Shown: in pieces, positions 12,633-19,139 of the stretch
Layout of the letters: each line of letters opens with the position of its first letter
How positions within the stretch are numbered: position 1 is the first letter of the stretch
Source of the DNA: Pseudolactococcus reticulitermitis
GTDB taxonomy: Bacteria > Bacillota > Bacilli > Lactobacillales > Streptococcaceae
Length of the DNA: 64,000 nucleotides
Direction: 5' to 3'
NCBI RefSeq assembly: GCF_002260845.1
Contig: NZ_BEDT01000006.1
Span: 1 to 64,000 of the forward strand
Position numbers and translations under genes: made by a program
The notes under the pieces: generated by a model
Told to the model about the DNA's origin: nothing
Database searches by the model: none
The model's input: only the letters and a program-made list of their open reading frames with translations

Positions 12633-13136
12633 CTACTTTTTATCTTTTTCCCGTGATGCGGTCAACCATTTGTCGCCCTCCCAGATGGCGATTAAGCCTG
12701 CCGCTAAGACCACTAAGCCTAGTGGTTCTTGCAACCAACGCAGGAGGTAGCCGAGTTTAGGAATGGTCAGGACGACTTTGCCGTAAATATCGCTGGTCTT
12801 GATTGGCTGGTCGGCACCGTCATTGGCGTCGCCTTTGGTGATGACGGTATCGCCATCTATCGACTGTATCCGATGGGTAACGGGATAGCTGGGCGATTTG
12901 TAGGTAACGATGTCGCCTTTTTTGTAAGTTGCCTGTGGCACCTGATGGACGATGACGATGTCGTTCACTTGAATCGCTGGCGCCATGCTCCCACTGACGA
13001 CGATGGCTTTGCCAACTCCCAAAAACATGGGAAAGGCTGTTTGACCGGTCTTGCGTTGCACGAGTTCATAAACATTGCCGATCAAGATGAGACCTAGCAG
13101 GGTCGCTACGACCACACTGATTGTTTTTTTGATCAT
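12633..13136 (-). CDS. SipW-like (ER-type) signal peptidase I, second copy
   Basis: 167-residue membrane signal peptidase. The catalytic Ser is in VSGSM (about residue 50). The general base position is His (PVTHRI, about residue 88) instead of the Lys of ordinary bacterial LepB, and the conserved Asp is in KGDAND. Ser-His chemistry is the mark of the SipW/Sec11 class. One membrane helix lies at each end (about 5-25 and 133-153). An upstream start 19 codons earlier is open, but the ATG at 13136 follows AAAGGGGG. SipW in Bacillus cleaves TasA and TapA; here the likely substrates are the AKY proteins on both sides. Confidence 0.85.
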   Translation of the reverse strand: MIKKTISVVVATLLGLILIGNVYELVQRKTGQTAFPMFLGVGKAIVVSGSMAPAIQVNDIVIVHQVPQATYKKGDIVTYKSPSYPVTHRIQSIDGDTVITKGDANDGADQPIKTSDIYGKVVLTIPKLGYLLRWLQEPLGLVVLAAGLIAIWEGDKWLTASREKDKK

Positions 13137-13155
13137 AGCTCCCCCTTTGCTACGT

Positions 13156-13881
13156 TTAATCGATTTGCACTGCCTGATAGGCAAGTCTGACAACTAGGCG
13201 TAAATCAACACCGCTATCAACCAAATCAGCGAACGCTGTATCCTGTGTATCATTCCCGACGTAAGGCCATTCCCATGTCACGATAACTTTGTCTCTTGCT
13301 GGAACAGTCAAGGTTTTAAGCTTTGTCTCAAAGTCCACTAAAGTACCCGTTACTTTCTGGTTTGTACCTTTAACGGTTGCTGTAAAATTGATGGCACTTT
13401 TTACGTTTGCTAATTCCGAAGTGAAGCCATTGCCATCTGCGCCGCCATAGGTGCCACTTGTGACATAGTTTGTAATCCCATCTGTTCCCGGGACGATGTC
13501 GACAAACTTAATCTGATAGGCAACTTCTGTGTTGCTATCAGGGTCAAGCCCTGAAAAATCAACTACCGTGCTACCTTTAGCACCTGGTGCCAGCAAGTTA
13601 TCGCTGTCAAAGCCAATAGGATTTGCTGTTACTGCTTGACTTGAGCCTAAATCTCCGCCAGAAGCATCGTCATTCTCCCCTGCCGGCGTATTCGTATAAC
13701 TACCCGAAAACAAATCTAGGCTACCTGACAAGGCTGTCGGATTGACCGTCCATTTGGCGAGGCGAGCTGTCTGTTCTGATGGAATTTCGCGTCTATATTT
13801 GGCGTAGCTGTAACCTATCGAGCCAGCAGATAAGGCAGCGACACCAATGACTAGAAGGACTAGTCGTCTAGTTTTCTTCAT
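13156..13881 (-). CDS. Exported TasA/camelysin-like protein, paralogue 3
   Basis: 241 residues. A signal region ends in YSYAKYRRE, then TARLAKWTV, then a LDLFSGSY segment and LLAPG. These four blocks appear in the same order in the two upstream paralogues (14619-15254 and 15328-15945). The body is beta-rich and acidic with many Thr, Asn and Gly, and ends without a membrane anchor. The start overlaps the end of the LPTT-protein gene by 14 bases, which suggests coupled translation; AAAAGGAG lies inside that gene. Probable substrate of the adjacent SipW-like peptidases. The fibre-subunit role is inferred from the fold class. Confidence 0.75.
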   Translation of the reverse strand: MKKTRRLVLLVIGVAALSAGSIGYSYAKYRREIPSEQTARLAKWTVNPTALSGSLDLFSGSYTNTPAGENDDASGGDLGSSQAVTANPIGFDSDNLLAPGAKGSTVVDFSGLDPDSNTEVAYQIKFVDIVPGTDGITNYVTSGTYGGADGNGFTSELANVKSAINFTATVKGTNQKVTGTLVDFETKLKTLTVPARDKVIVTWEWPYVGNDTQDTAFADLVDSGVDLRLVVRLAYQAVQID

Positions 13882-14599
13882 CTGCTTTTCTCCTTTTCCA
13901 TAGTATTAGCCCGATAATCAGGATGACCATGCCACCTAAGGCGCTTGCCAAAACGGGATTTTTTTCGCCAAATTTCCCGAGTGTTGTTGGTAAACTTCCG
14001 AGTGTTGTCGGCAAGGTTTGACCGATGGCTTGGGTATTGCCGTTTGAGGTTGTCGGTAGATGGGTTTCTTTTTTCGCATCGTCTTTTTCAAAGTAGAAAT
14101 TAACCGATGTGACTTTGTCCTTGTCCATCGCTGCTAAGCCGTGTGCGGTGTCTTCTGCATCTGTCAGAGACGCATCGTTCCAATCTAAGTGAAAATGGTA
14201 GCTATAGGTTGTACCTGCTGGAATTTTCAAAACGTCACTTTCGATGGTTTCCTCAACCACATTATTTTTCGTTTGATGGTTAAAGAGCACCTCTTGGTCA
14301 CGACTGACTTTGATGTTCAAGGGCACGCCGGATTGGTCGTCTAAGTCAAATACCATCTTGTAGTCAATTTCATGTGAATTGGTATTTTTGATGGTAAACC
14401 AGTAGTCTTCCTTGTAGCCTGGGTAAAAGACTGAATTTGAGAAAATGGGTACTTTGTTATCAGCCGTCCAAGCGATACCATTGTGATCCGACACGGTCAC
14501 TGTCGCACCCGATGTCGCATCTGCGGCATTTACCTTTTCAACACTCCCAGATAAGCACACCGACAAAGCAAGGAGACCCATGAGTAATATTTTTTTCAT
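13868..14599 (-). CDS. Membrane-anchored surface protein with LPTT repeats
   Basis: 243 residues. It has a conventional Sec signal (ending in VNA-AD near residue 26), unlike its neighbours. An extracellular beta-rich domain spans about 30-180. A stalk carries LPTTS and then LPTTLGS-LPTTLGK, encoded by a 21-bp tandem repeat. The end is GEKNP, a hydrophobic helix (about 212-234) and KRRK. The layout is that of a sortase substrate, but Leu follows LPTT, so no exact LPXTG remains. It may be cell-wall linked by a tolerant sortase or simply membrane held. It is a good candidate for the base that tethers the exported paralogues. Confidence 0.72.
   Translation of the reverse strand: MKKILLMGLLALSVCLSGSVEKVNAADATSGATVTVSDHNGIAWTADNKVPIFSNSVFYPGYKEDYWFTIKNTNSHEIDYKMVFDLDDQSGVPLNIKVSRDQEVLFNHQTKNNVVEETIESDVLKIPAGTTYSYHFHLDWNDASLTDAEDTAHGLAAMDKDKVTSVNFYFEKDDAKKETHLPTTSNGNTQAIGQTLPTTLGSLPTTLGKFGEKNPVLASALGGMVILIIGLILWKRRKADEEN
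13977..14018 (-). repeat. 21-bp tandem repeat encoding LPTTLG
   Basis: Two adjacent 21-base units, both starting CCGAGTGTTGT on the plus strand and differing at four to five positions, encode two consecutive LPTTLG motifs in the surface protein. The duplication moved the motif relative to the following GEKNP sequence. Confidence 0.8.
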
Positions 14600-14618
14600 T
14601 TGCTTGCTCCTATCGCTT

Positions 14619-15254
14619 TTAATTGGCTTGTGTCAAGACTGCTGCTGCAGAGAGCGTTAAAGTATAACCACCTGTTGGGTCATCTGCATATTGCTCACGT
14701 GCCAAAGCCGTCTCAACATCATCTTTACCATTTTCCAAAGCCCATGAAACTGTGACTGGAACTGTGACGACATCGCCGATGGTATGGGCGGGGACGTCTT
14801 TGATTTTGGCAAAAGATAAGCCACCATGACTTAAGTCATAGACCGTGCCAGTGTAGACAATCCCTGTAGATGTATCGCCAATGACAACTTTTAAGTCTTC
14901 TTGGATGTCGTCTGGTAGATTGGTTTCAACTTTTGTTCTGTTATCAAATCCCAATGTCGCTTTGACTTCAGATGTCACATCAAACGTTAAGGTGCCTGTT
15001 GCTTCAAAGTTGGGCGCAATGAGGTTGTCTATAGTCGTTGCAATGTCTGCACCAGCTTCGCCGTCACCATTATCATAAGTGTTGGCAAAGAGGTCTAAGT
15101 CGGATGCACCTAGGTAAAACTTAGCGACGCGCGCCGAGTCATCCTTTGTGTCGACTTGCAAAACATATTTTGCAAAGGTGCCACCAAAGACGCCAGCTGT
15201 TAGAAAGGCTGCAATCGCTGCTGTGGTGACAACGCGTTTTCTTGTCATCTTCAT
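14619..15254 (-). CDS. Exported TasA/camelysin-like protein, paralogue 2
   Basis: 211 residues. Signal GGTFAKYVLQV, then SARVAKFYL, LDLFANTY and LIAPN, in the same order and spacing as paralogues 1 and 3. The C-terminal half is a beta-rich domain with regular Val/Thr alternation and ends in LTQAN without an anchor. The first ATG at 15254 has AAGGAG eight bases upstream; a second ATG two codons later is possible. Located between paralogue 1 and the anchored protein. Predicted SipW-type export; the polymerising role is inferred. Confidence 0.75.
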   Translation of the reverse strand: MKMTRKRVVTTAAIAAFLTAGVFGGTFAKYVLQVDTKDDSARVAKFYLGASDLDLFANTYDNGDGEAGADIATTIDNLIAPNFEATGTLTFDVTSEVKATLGFDNRTKVETNLPDDIQEDLKVVIGDTSTGIVYTGTVYDLSHGGLSFAKIKDVPAHTIGDVVTVPVTVSWALENGKDDVETALAREQYADDPTGGYTLTLSAAAVLTQAN

Positions 15255-15327
15255 ATCGTGTTCTCCTTCGTATATCTTGACCTTTCATCTCGCGCTATCT
15301 TTGGCAAGTGTCTCAGTACTAGCTTGC

Positions 15328-15945
15328 TTAGTCGATTTGTGTGTTGATACCTACGAATGTGAGAGTCACTTCTTGATTTGCTGTTTTACTAGCTTCTCTT
15401 GTATCATCTTCATCGTAAGTGGCATCAGCTCCTTCCTCAAAGACATACGTCCAAGTCACAGGGACTTCGATTGTATTTGTTGCATTTGCCTCCCTTGTCG
15501 TCGTATCGCCAATCTGAACCGTCTTATCCGCTTCAAGTGCTGCTTTAATGTCTGCAAGTGTCGCAGGAGTTGAGTCAGCGCTGTCAATCTTAACATTATT
15601 AATTTTAATCCGGCTCAACAAGTGCTCTGTCGCAGTAACGCCTGTCAACTGCACAACGGTTTCTGTTTTCACTTCTGAATCTGATACAAATTTGATGCTG
15701 GCTTCATTGGTCGTGCCAGGTGCAATCACTTTAGCACCATCACTTGCCAGAACCGTACCGTCATAGCTGTCTGCAAATAAATCTAATTCATTTGTTTTAT
15801 TAAACGAATATTTTGCCAAACGTGCCGTATTAGGTAGCGTTTCTACTGATTTCGTGTACTTGGCAAATGTGCCTGCCCCGCCTGCTACGACGCCGATGGT
15901 GATGAGTGCGATTGCACTAACTACTTTTTTATTTAATTTAATCAT
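15328..15945 (-). CDS. Exported TasA/camelysin-like protein, paralogue 1
   Basis: 205 residues. Signal GAGTFAKYTKSV, then TARLAKYSF, LDLFADSY and VIAPG. A beta-rich acidic domain with many Thr and Glu follows, ending in the VTWTYVFEEG and EVTLTFVGINTQID strands. No anchor. AAAGGAG precedes the ATG. It is the first substrate-type gene after the leading signal peptidase, 75 bases downstream. In Bacillus, TasA with SipW forms biofilm fibres; similarity here is at the level of signal type, size and composition, not a clear sequence match. Confidence 0.76.
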   Translation of the reverse strand: MIKLNKKVVSAIALITIGVVAGGAGTFAKYTKSVETLPNTARLAKYSFNKTNELDLFADSYDGTVLASDGAKVIAPGTTNEASIKFVSDSEVKTETVVQLTGVTATEHLLSRIKINNVKIDSADSTPATLADIKAALEADKTVQIGDTTTREANATNTIEVPVTWTYVFEEGADATYDEDDTREASKTANQEVTLTFVGINTQID

Positions 15946-16020
15946 GATATGTCTCCTTTTAATGTTGTGACCCTCAGATGCTCTGACGGTTTAAGTTCGA
16001 TGTGTGCCATGTTGTTTGTT

Positions 16021-16623
16021 TTAATCAGTAATCGAATTTGTCACCACCCCACTTTCATGTTTAGATGCTTTAGGCTTAAAGGCCTGCATGATGTGATCGC
16101 TCCCAAATAAAAGGATGAGTGGTAACACGATAAACAAGAGCATGCCTTTCGGCGATTGCAAGAACATCAGTTTTGAACCGAAGCCCTTGAGATGCGTCTG
16201 ATACACCCCGACGATTTGCGATGGGTTAATCACACCCTTGTCGCTGGTGTTATTGGCATCGCCTTTCGTCTCATAAACGTGATCCTCGCCATGCGTCACC
16301 ACGCGGTTAATCCGGTGGGTAACCAAGGCTTTGCTTTCCGAATGGGGATCGACGAAAGTGATGATGGTGCCTTTTTTAAGATTTAACGTTTTTTTCGTTT
16401 TGTGAATAATCACTAAATCTCCTGCATTAAAATCATCCGCCTTGTCGCCCGCCATCGAGCCTGTGTTCACAATCAAGGGGCTATACCCCAAAATGCTAGG
16501 TGCTTTTGACTGCTGAACGGTTGACTGGAACATCATCCAGAGGTTACCGATTAACACAACCGCAAAGCCGATTGTCAGCACCCACATCACGATATTCCCA
16601 ACATGTCGTGCCAATTTCTTCAT
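16021..16623 (-). CDS. SipW-like (ER-type) signal peptidase I, first copy
   Basis: 200 residues from the start used here. One N-terminal membrane helix (about 9-30), catalytic Ser in NTGSM (about 56), His in LVTHRI (about 103) in place of Lys, Asp in KGDANN (about 122), and a second helix near 150-170. The Ser-His arrangement places it with SipW/Sec11. An ATG two codons upstream is also in frame, but AAGGGGG is correctly spaced only for the second ATG. It leads the eight-gene locus. The two peptidases are clearly different in sequence, so they may divide the substrates between them. Confidence 0.85.
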   Translation of the reverse strand: MKKLARHVGNIVMWVLTIGFAVVLIGNLWMMFQSTVQQSKAPSILGYSPLIVNTGSMAGDKADDFNAGDLVIIHKTKKTLNLKKGTIITFVDPHSESKALVTHRINRVVTHGEDHVYETKGDANNTSDKGVINPSQIVGVYQTHLKGFGSKLMFLQSPKGMLLFIVLPLILLFGSDHIMQAFKPKASKHESGVVTNSITD

Positions 16624-16771
16624 CCACATCCCCCTTACTTTCTATCTTAATCCATAAAACCGAGTGCCATGTTCAATAATCAGTTTTTTACATCTTTTTC
16701 ATGATTTACTAATTATCTATACTCCGATTCTAACAAAAAGAAAACAAATAAACAAACGATATGTGAACTTT

Positions 16772-16939
16772 TTATAAGAATTTTATTTTAAAACGCTGCT
16801 TTTTCGCTTCTGATAAACTCGACGATGTTATTCCTAATTCTGTTAAATACCAATGGTCTAGACCTATTTCAGCCATTAAAAAACGAGCTAACCAACGCTC
16901 GTTCAAACACGTTACCCAGTCAATCAACGCTGTCACCAT
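16772..16939 (-). CDS. Possible small protein (55 residues), unrecognised
   Basis: An open frame on the minus strand begins at ATG 16939 and encodes a Leu- and Trp-rich N-terminal half and a basic C-terminus. The composition looks protein-like, but the ribosome-binding site is weak (GAGAGA, close to the ATG). A terminator-like hairpin (AACGAGC/GCTCGTT followed by T6 on the minus strand, 16878-16908) lies inside it. It could be a gene remnant or chance. The rest of the 16624-17158 gap is AT-rich with no gene that I can see beyond the dacA promoter. Confidence 0.25.
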   Translation of the reverse strand: MVTALIDWVTCLNERWLARFLMAEIGLDHWYLTELGITSSSLSEAKKQRFKIKFL

Positions 16940-17123
16940 TCTCTCATCTTGTTATTAACCAATAAAATTTAATCCCTTAGTCGCTACTAACATTTTTTGA
17001 TCTTGCTTTTCTTTTGGCTACGCGTTATCTCATTTTTGGGCATTTAAATTTTTTATGTCCAGATTTTTTTATCACATCTCCACTAAAATCACAAGATAAG
17101 TAGCCGATCATTGTCGACTTGAG

Positions 17124-17151
17124 TTGAGAATATCTGAAATTTTGATATAAT
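17124..17151 (+). promoter_or_regulatory. dacA promoter, predicted leaderless
   Basis: TTGAGA, a 16-base spacer and TATAAT (17146-17151) end only seven bases before the first ATG. Transcription would start at or next to the start codon. Confidence 0.65.
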
Positions 17152-17158
17152 TTGACTT

Positions 17159-18481
17159 ATGATGAATAGAATAAATAGTATGACTAGAATCAAGCAACTA
17201 ATATTAGGACTGACGCTCGGTTTAGCCTTTCTCTTGCCTGTGGTGCAGGCAAGGCAAGTCTGGGCTGATAGTGCCTATGACGCCCCTGCAAAGGCTGCCA
17301 TTGCCATTGATCCCGACAGTGGAAAAATTCTTTATGCTAAGAATGCTGATGAGGCGATGGGCATCGCCTCGACGACGAAACTTCTCACAGCCTACATGAC
17401 CCTAGATGCCATCAAAAAAGGGACATTGCACTGGGAAGACAAGGTCGAGATGAGTGAATACGCCTATGCCCTGACGCAGGATCCGCAGGCGTCCAACATC
17501 GCCGTCATGGATCCGAAAGAGGCGTTTACCATCCGCGATTTGTTCAATGCAGCGATGATTCAGTCGGCCAATTCGGCGGCGATTACACTGGCTGAGAAAA
17601 TCGGCGGTTCTGAACCGAAATTCGTCGACATGATGAAAACACAGCTGGCTTACTGGGGCATCACAGATGCTAAGCTAGTCAACGCTTCTGGTCTGAATAA
17701 CAGTGTCCTCGGCAATAACATCTATCCCGGTTCATCCGAAACCGACGAAAATATGCTGTCGGCTAAAGACCTCGCGATTATTTCTCAGCATTTAATCCGT
17801 GATTTTCCGGAAGTTTTGGACGTGACTAAGCAGACTATCGCGACTTTCGATAAGGGCGGTGCTTCTGAGCAGACCTTAGCGACCTATAACTACATGCTGA
17901 TGGGACTGCCCGCCGCGCGTGGTGGCGTGGATGGCTTGAAAACTGGTACGACTGAATTTGCCGGCGCTTGTTTTGTCGGCACAACCGTGCAAAATGACTT
18001 TCGGATTATCACCGTCGTCCTCAATGCTGATAATGCCGATACTGACGAGTATGCCCGCTTTACAGCAACGGGTAGTCTGATGAATGAAGTCTACGGCAAC
18101 TGGCAAGCTCAGAAAATTGCGACCAAGGGGATTAAGATGGACAATGCCGAAGCGCCGACCAAGCTAACGGTGGTTGATGGGCAAAAAACCAGTGTCAACG
18201 TCCTACCCGCCGATGATTTTTCAACCGTCGTGCCGATGAGTGATACAGATGCAACGACAAGCATCTCTTTTAATAAGAAACAAGCTGCACCCGTCACGGC
18301 TGCCATCAAGAAAAATCAGAAACTGGTCAAAGTGAGCTTCCAAATCAAGGACAAGCTCGGCTACTTGCCAGGCTCTGATGGCAATACGTTCTATCTGACA
18401 GCGACTCAACCTGTCCCGCGTAGTAATGCGGTTAAGGTCATGTGGAACCATTTTGTTAAGTTCGTGAATGACAAATTATAA
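17159..18481 (+). CDS. dacA: D-alanyl-D-alanine carboxypeptidase (PBP, DacA type)
   Basis: 440-residue low-molecular-weight penicillin-binding protein that trims the terminal D-Ala from peptidoglycan stem peptides outside the membrane. A signal peptide covers about 1-37 (cleavage after VWA). The catalytic motifs are complete: STTK (Ser71, Lys74), SAN (136-138) and KTGT (262-265). A C-terminal beta domain follows, and the last 15 residues form an amphipathic helix for membrane attachment. Three ATGs (17159, 17162, 17180) are possible and none has a ribosome-binding site. The -10 box seven bases upstream suggests a leaderless message. It is followed by its own terminator. Confidence 0.95.
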   Translation: MMNRINSMTRIKQLILGLTLGLAFLLPVVQARQVWADSAYDAPAKAAIAIDPDSGKILYAKNADEAMGIASTTKLLTAYMTLDAIKKGTLHWEDKVEMSEYAYALTQDPQASNIAVMDPKEAFTIRDLFNAAMIQSANSAAITLAEKIGGSEPKFVDMMKTQLAYWGITDAKLVNASGLNNSVLGNNIYPGSSETDENMLSAKDLAIISQHLIRDFPEVLDVTKQTIATFDKGGASEQTLATYNYMLMGLPAARGGVDGLKTGTTEFAGACFVGTTVQNDFRIITVVLNADNADTDEYARFTATGSLMNEVYGNWQAQKIATKGIKMDNAEAPTKLTVVDGQKTSVNVLPADDFSTVVPMSDTDATTSISFNKKQAAPVTAAIKKNQKLVKVSFQIKDKLGYLPGSDGNTFYLTATQPVPRSNAVKVMWNHFVKFVNDKL

Positions 18482-18483
18482 AG

Positions 18484-18524
18484 AAACCCTCCCTAGATAT
18501 CGCGAAACATCTGGGGAGGGTTTT
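18484..18524 (+). terminator. dacA terminator
   Basis: AAACCCTCCCTAGAT pairs with ATCTGGGGAGGGTTTT around a ten-base loop, starting three bases after the stop codon. Confidence 0.85.
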
Positions 18525-18535
18525 GAACTGTTGTC

Positions 18536-18748
18536 TTATCTATTTTGATAGTAATTTTGAACCCATTTCCGCACAACGGCATCATAGAGCTTGCCAATTT
18601 TAGGATTTTTGGAAATCACGTCAACTGCCCGCTCTAAATGATTTCTAAATTCTTGGACTGTGTTTGGCACACTGTAATGTTTGTTGATGTAACCTTCAAT
18701 ATCCTCGATATTTTCCTGTGCTTCTAGCGTTAAAATCATTTCTTTCAC
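18536..18748 (-). pseudogene. Truncated RelE/ParE-type toxin
   Basis: 70 codons from a GTG start (18746-18748) that overlaps the expected antitoxin stop as GTGA. The N-terminal part looks like a RelE/ParE toxin (ILTLEAQENIEDIEGYI, then SKNPKIGKLYD). Family members run to about 90-100 residues and need the C-terminal strands for activity. This frame stops after VQNYYQNR, and the dacA terminator begins a few bases on. It is probably inactive. An alternative ATG lies three codons inside. Confidence 0.6.
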
Positions 18749-19030
18749 TCATCCCAACCCTTCTGCTTTTGATAATCAGAAAAGCTCACTGATTTTTCAT
18801 CGTTTCCTTCTACTTGCTGATGGGCATCATCAAATGCTTTTTTATAAACTGATGCTTTTTTCACGATAATCATTTAACTCATTGACCAGAGATTCTAAAA
18901 ATTCTAGCTCAACAACAGCATATTTGCCATAGCCATTCTTAGTTAAAATAACGGCAGAGTCACTTGAAACTTTATTAATCACTTTCGTATAATTGGATAA
19001 TTCTGAAATAGGCACGATTGATTGCTTCAT
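18747..19030 (-). pseudogene. Antitoxin (Phd/RelB-like) with frameshift in an A run
   Basis: The first 57 codons give a Phd/YefM-like N-terminus (MKQSIVPISELSNYTKVIN) that binds DNA in this family. The frame then closes at 18842 with SISL-stop. If one A is removed from the A6 run near 18852-18860, the frame continues for about 32 codons (ASVYKKAFDDAHQQVEG... to WDE-stop) and ends exactly at the toxin start, as in intact operons. The lost tail is the toxin-neutralising part. The frame is either decayed, read by slippage, or a sequencing error. AGAGGTG precedes the ATG. Confidence 0.65.
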
Positions 19031-19054
19031 AGGACACCTCTTTTCTATGAATTT

Positions 19055-19083
19055 ATGATATAATTTATCGATAATTGTGTCAA
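19055..19083 (-). promoter_or_regulatory. Toxin-antitoxin promoter
   Basis: TTGACA (19078-19083), 17 bases, TATCAT (19055-19060) on the minus strand, 25 bases before the antitoxin start. Confidence 0.65.
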
Positions 19084-19089
19084 AAAACC

Positions 19090-19137
19090 AAAAACTTAGG
19101 ATAATATGAAATCAAGTGACTATTATCCTAAGTTTTT
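19090..19137. terminator. Bidirectional terminator after the ABC permease gene
   Basis: A perfect 17-bp stem (AAAAACTTAGGATAATA and complement) with a 14-base loop and T runs at both ends, immediately beyond the permease stop codon. Confidence 0.85.
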
Positions 19138-19139
19138 CT

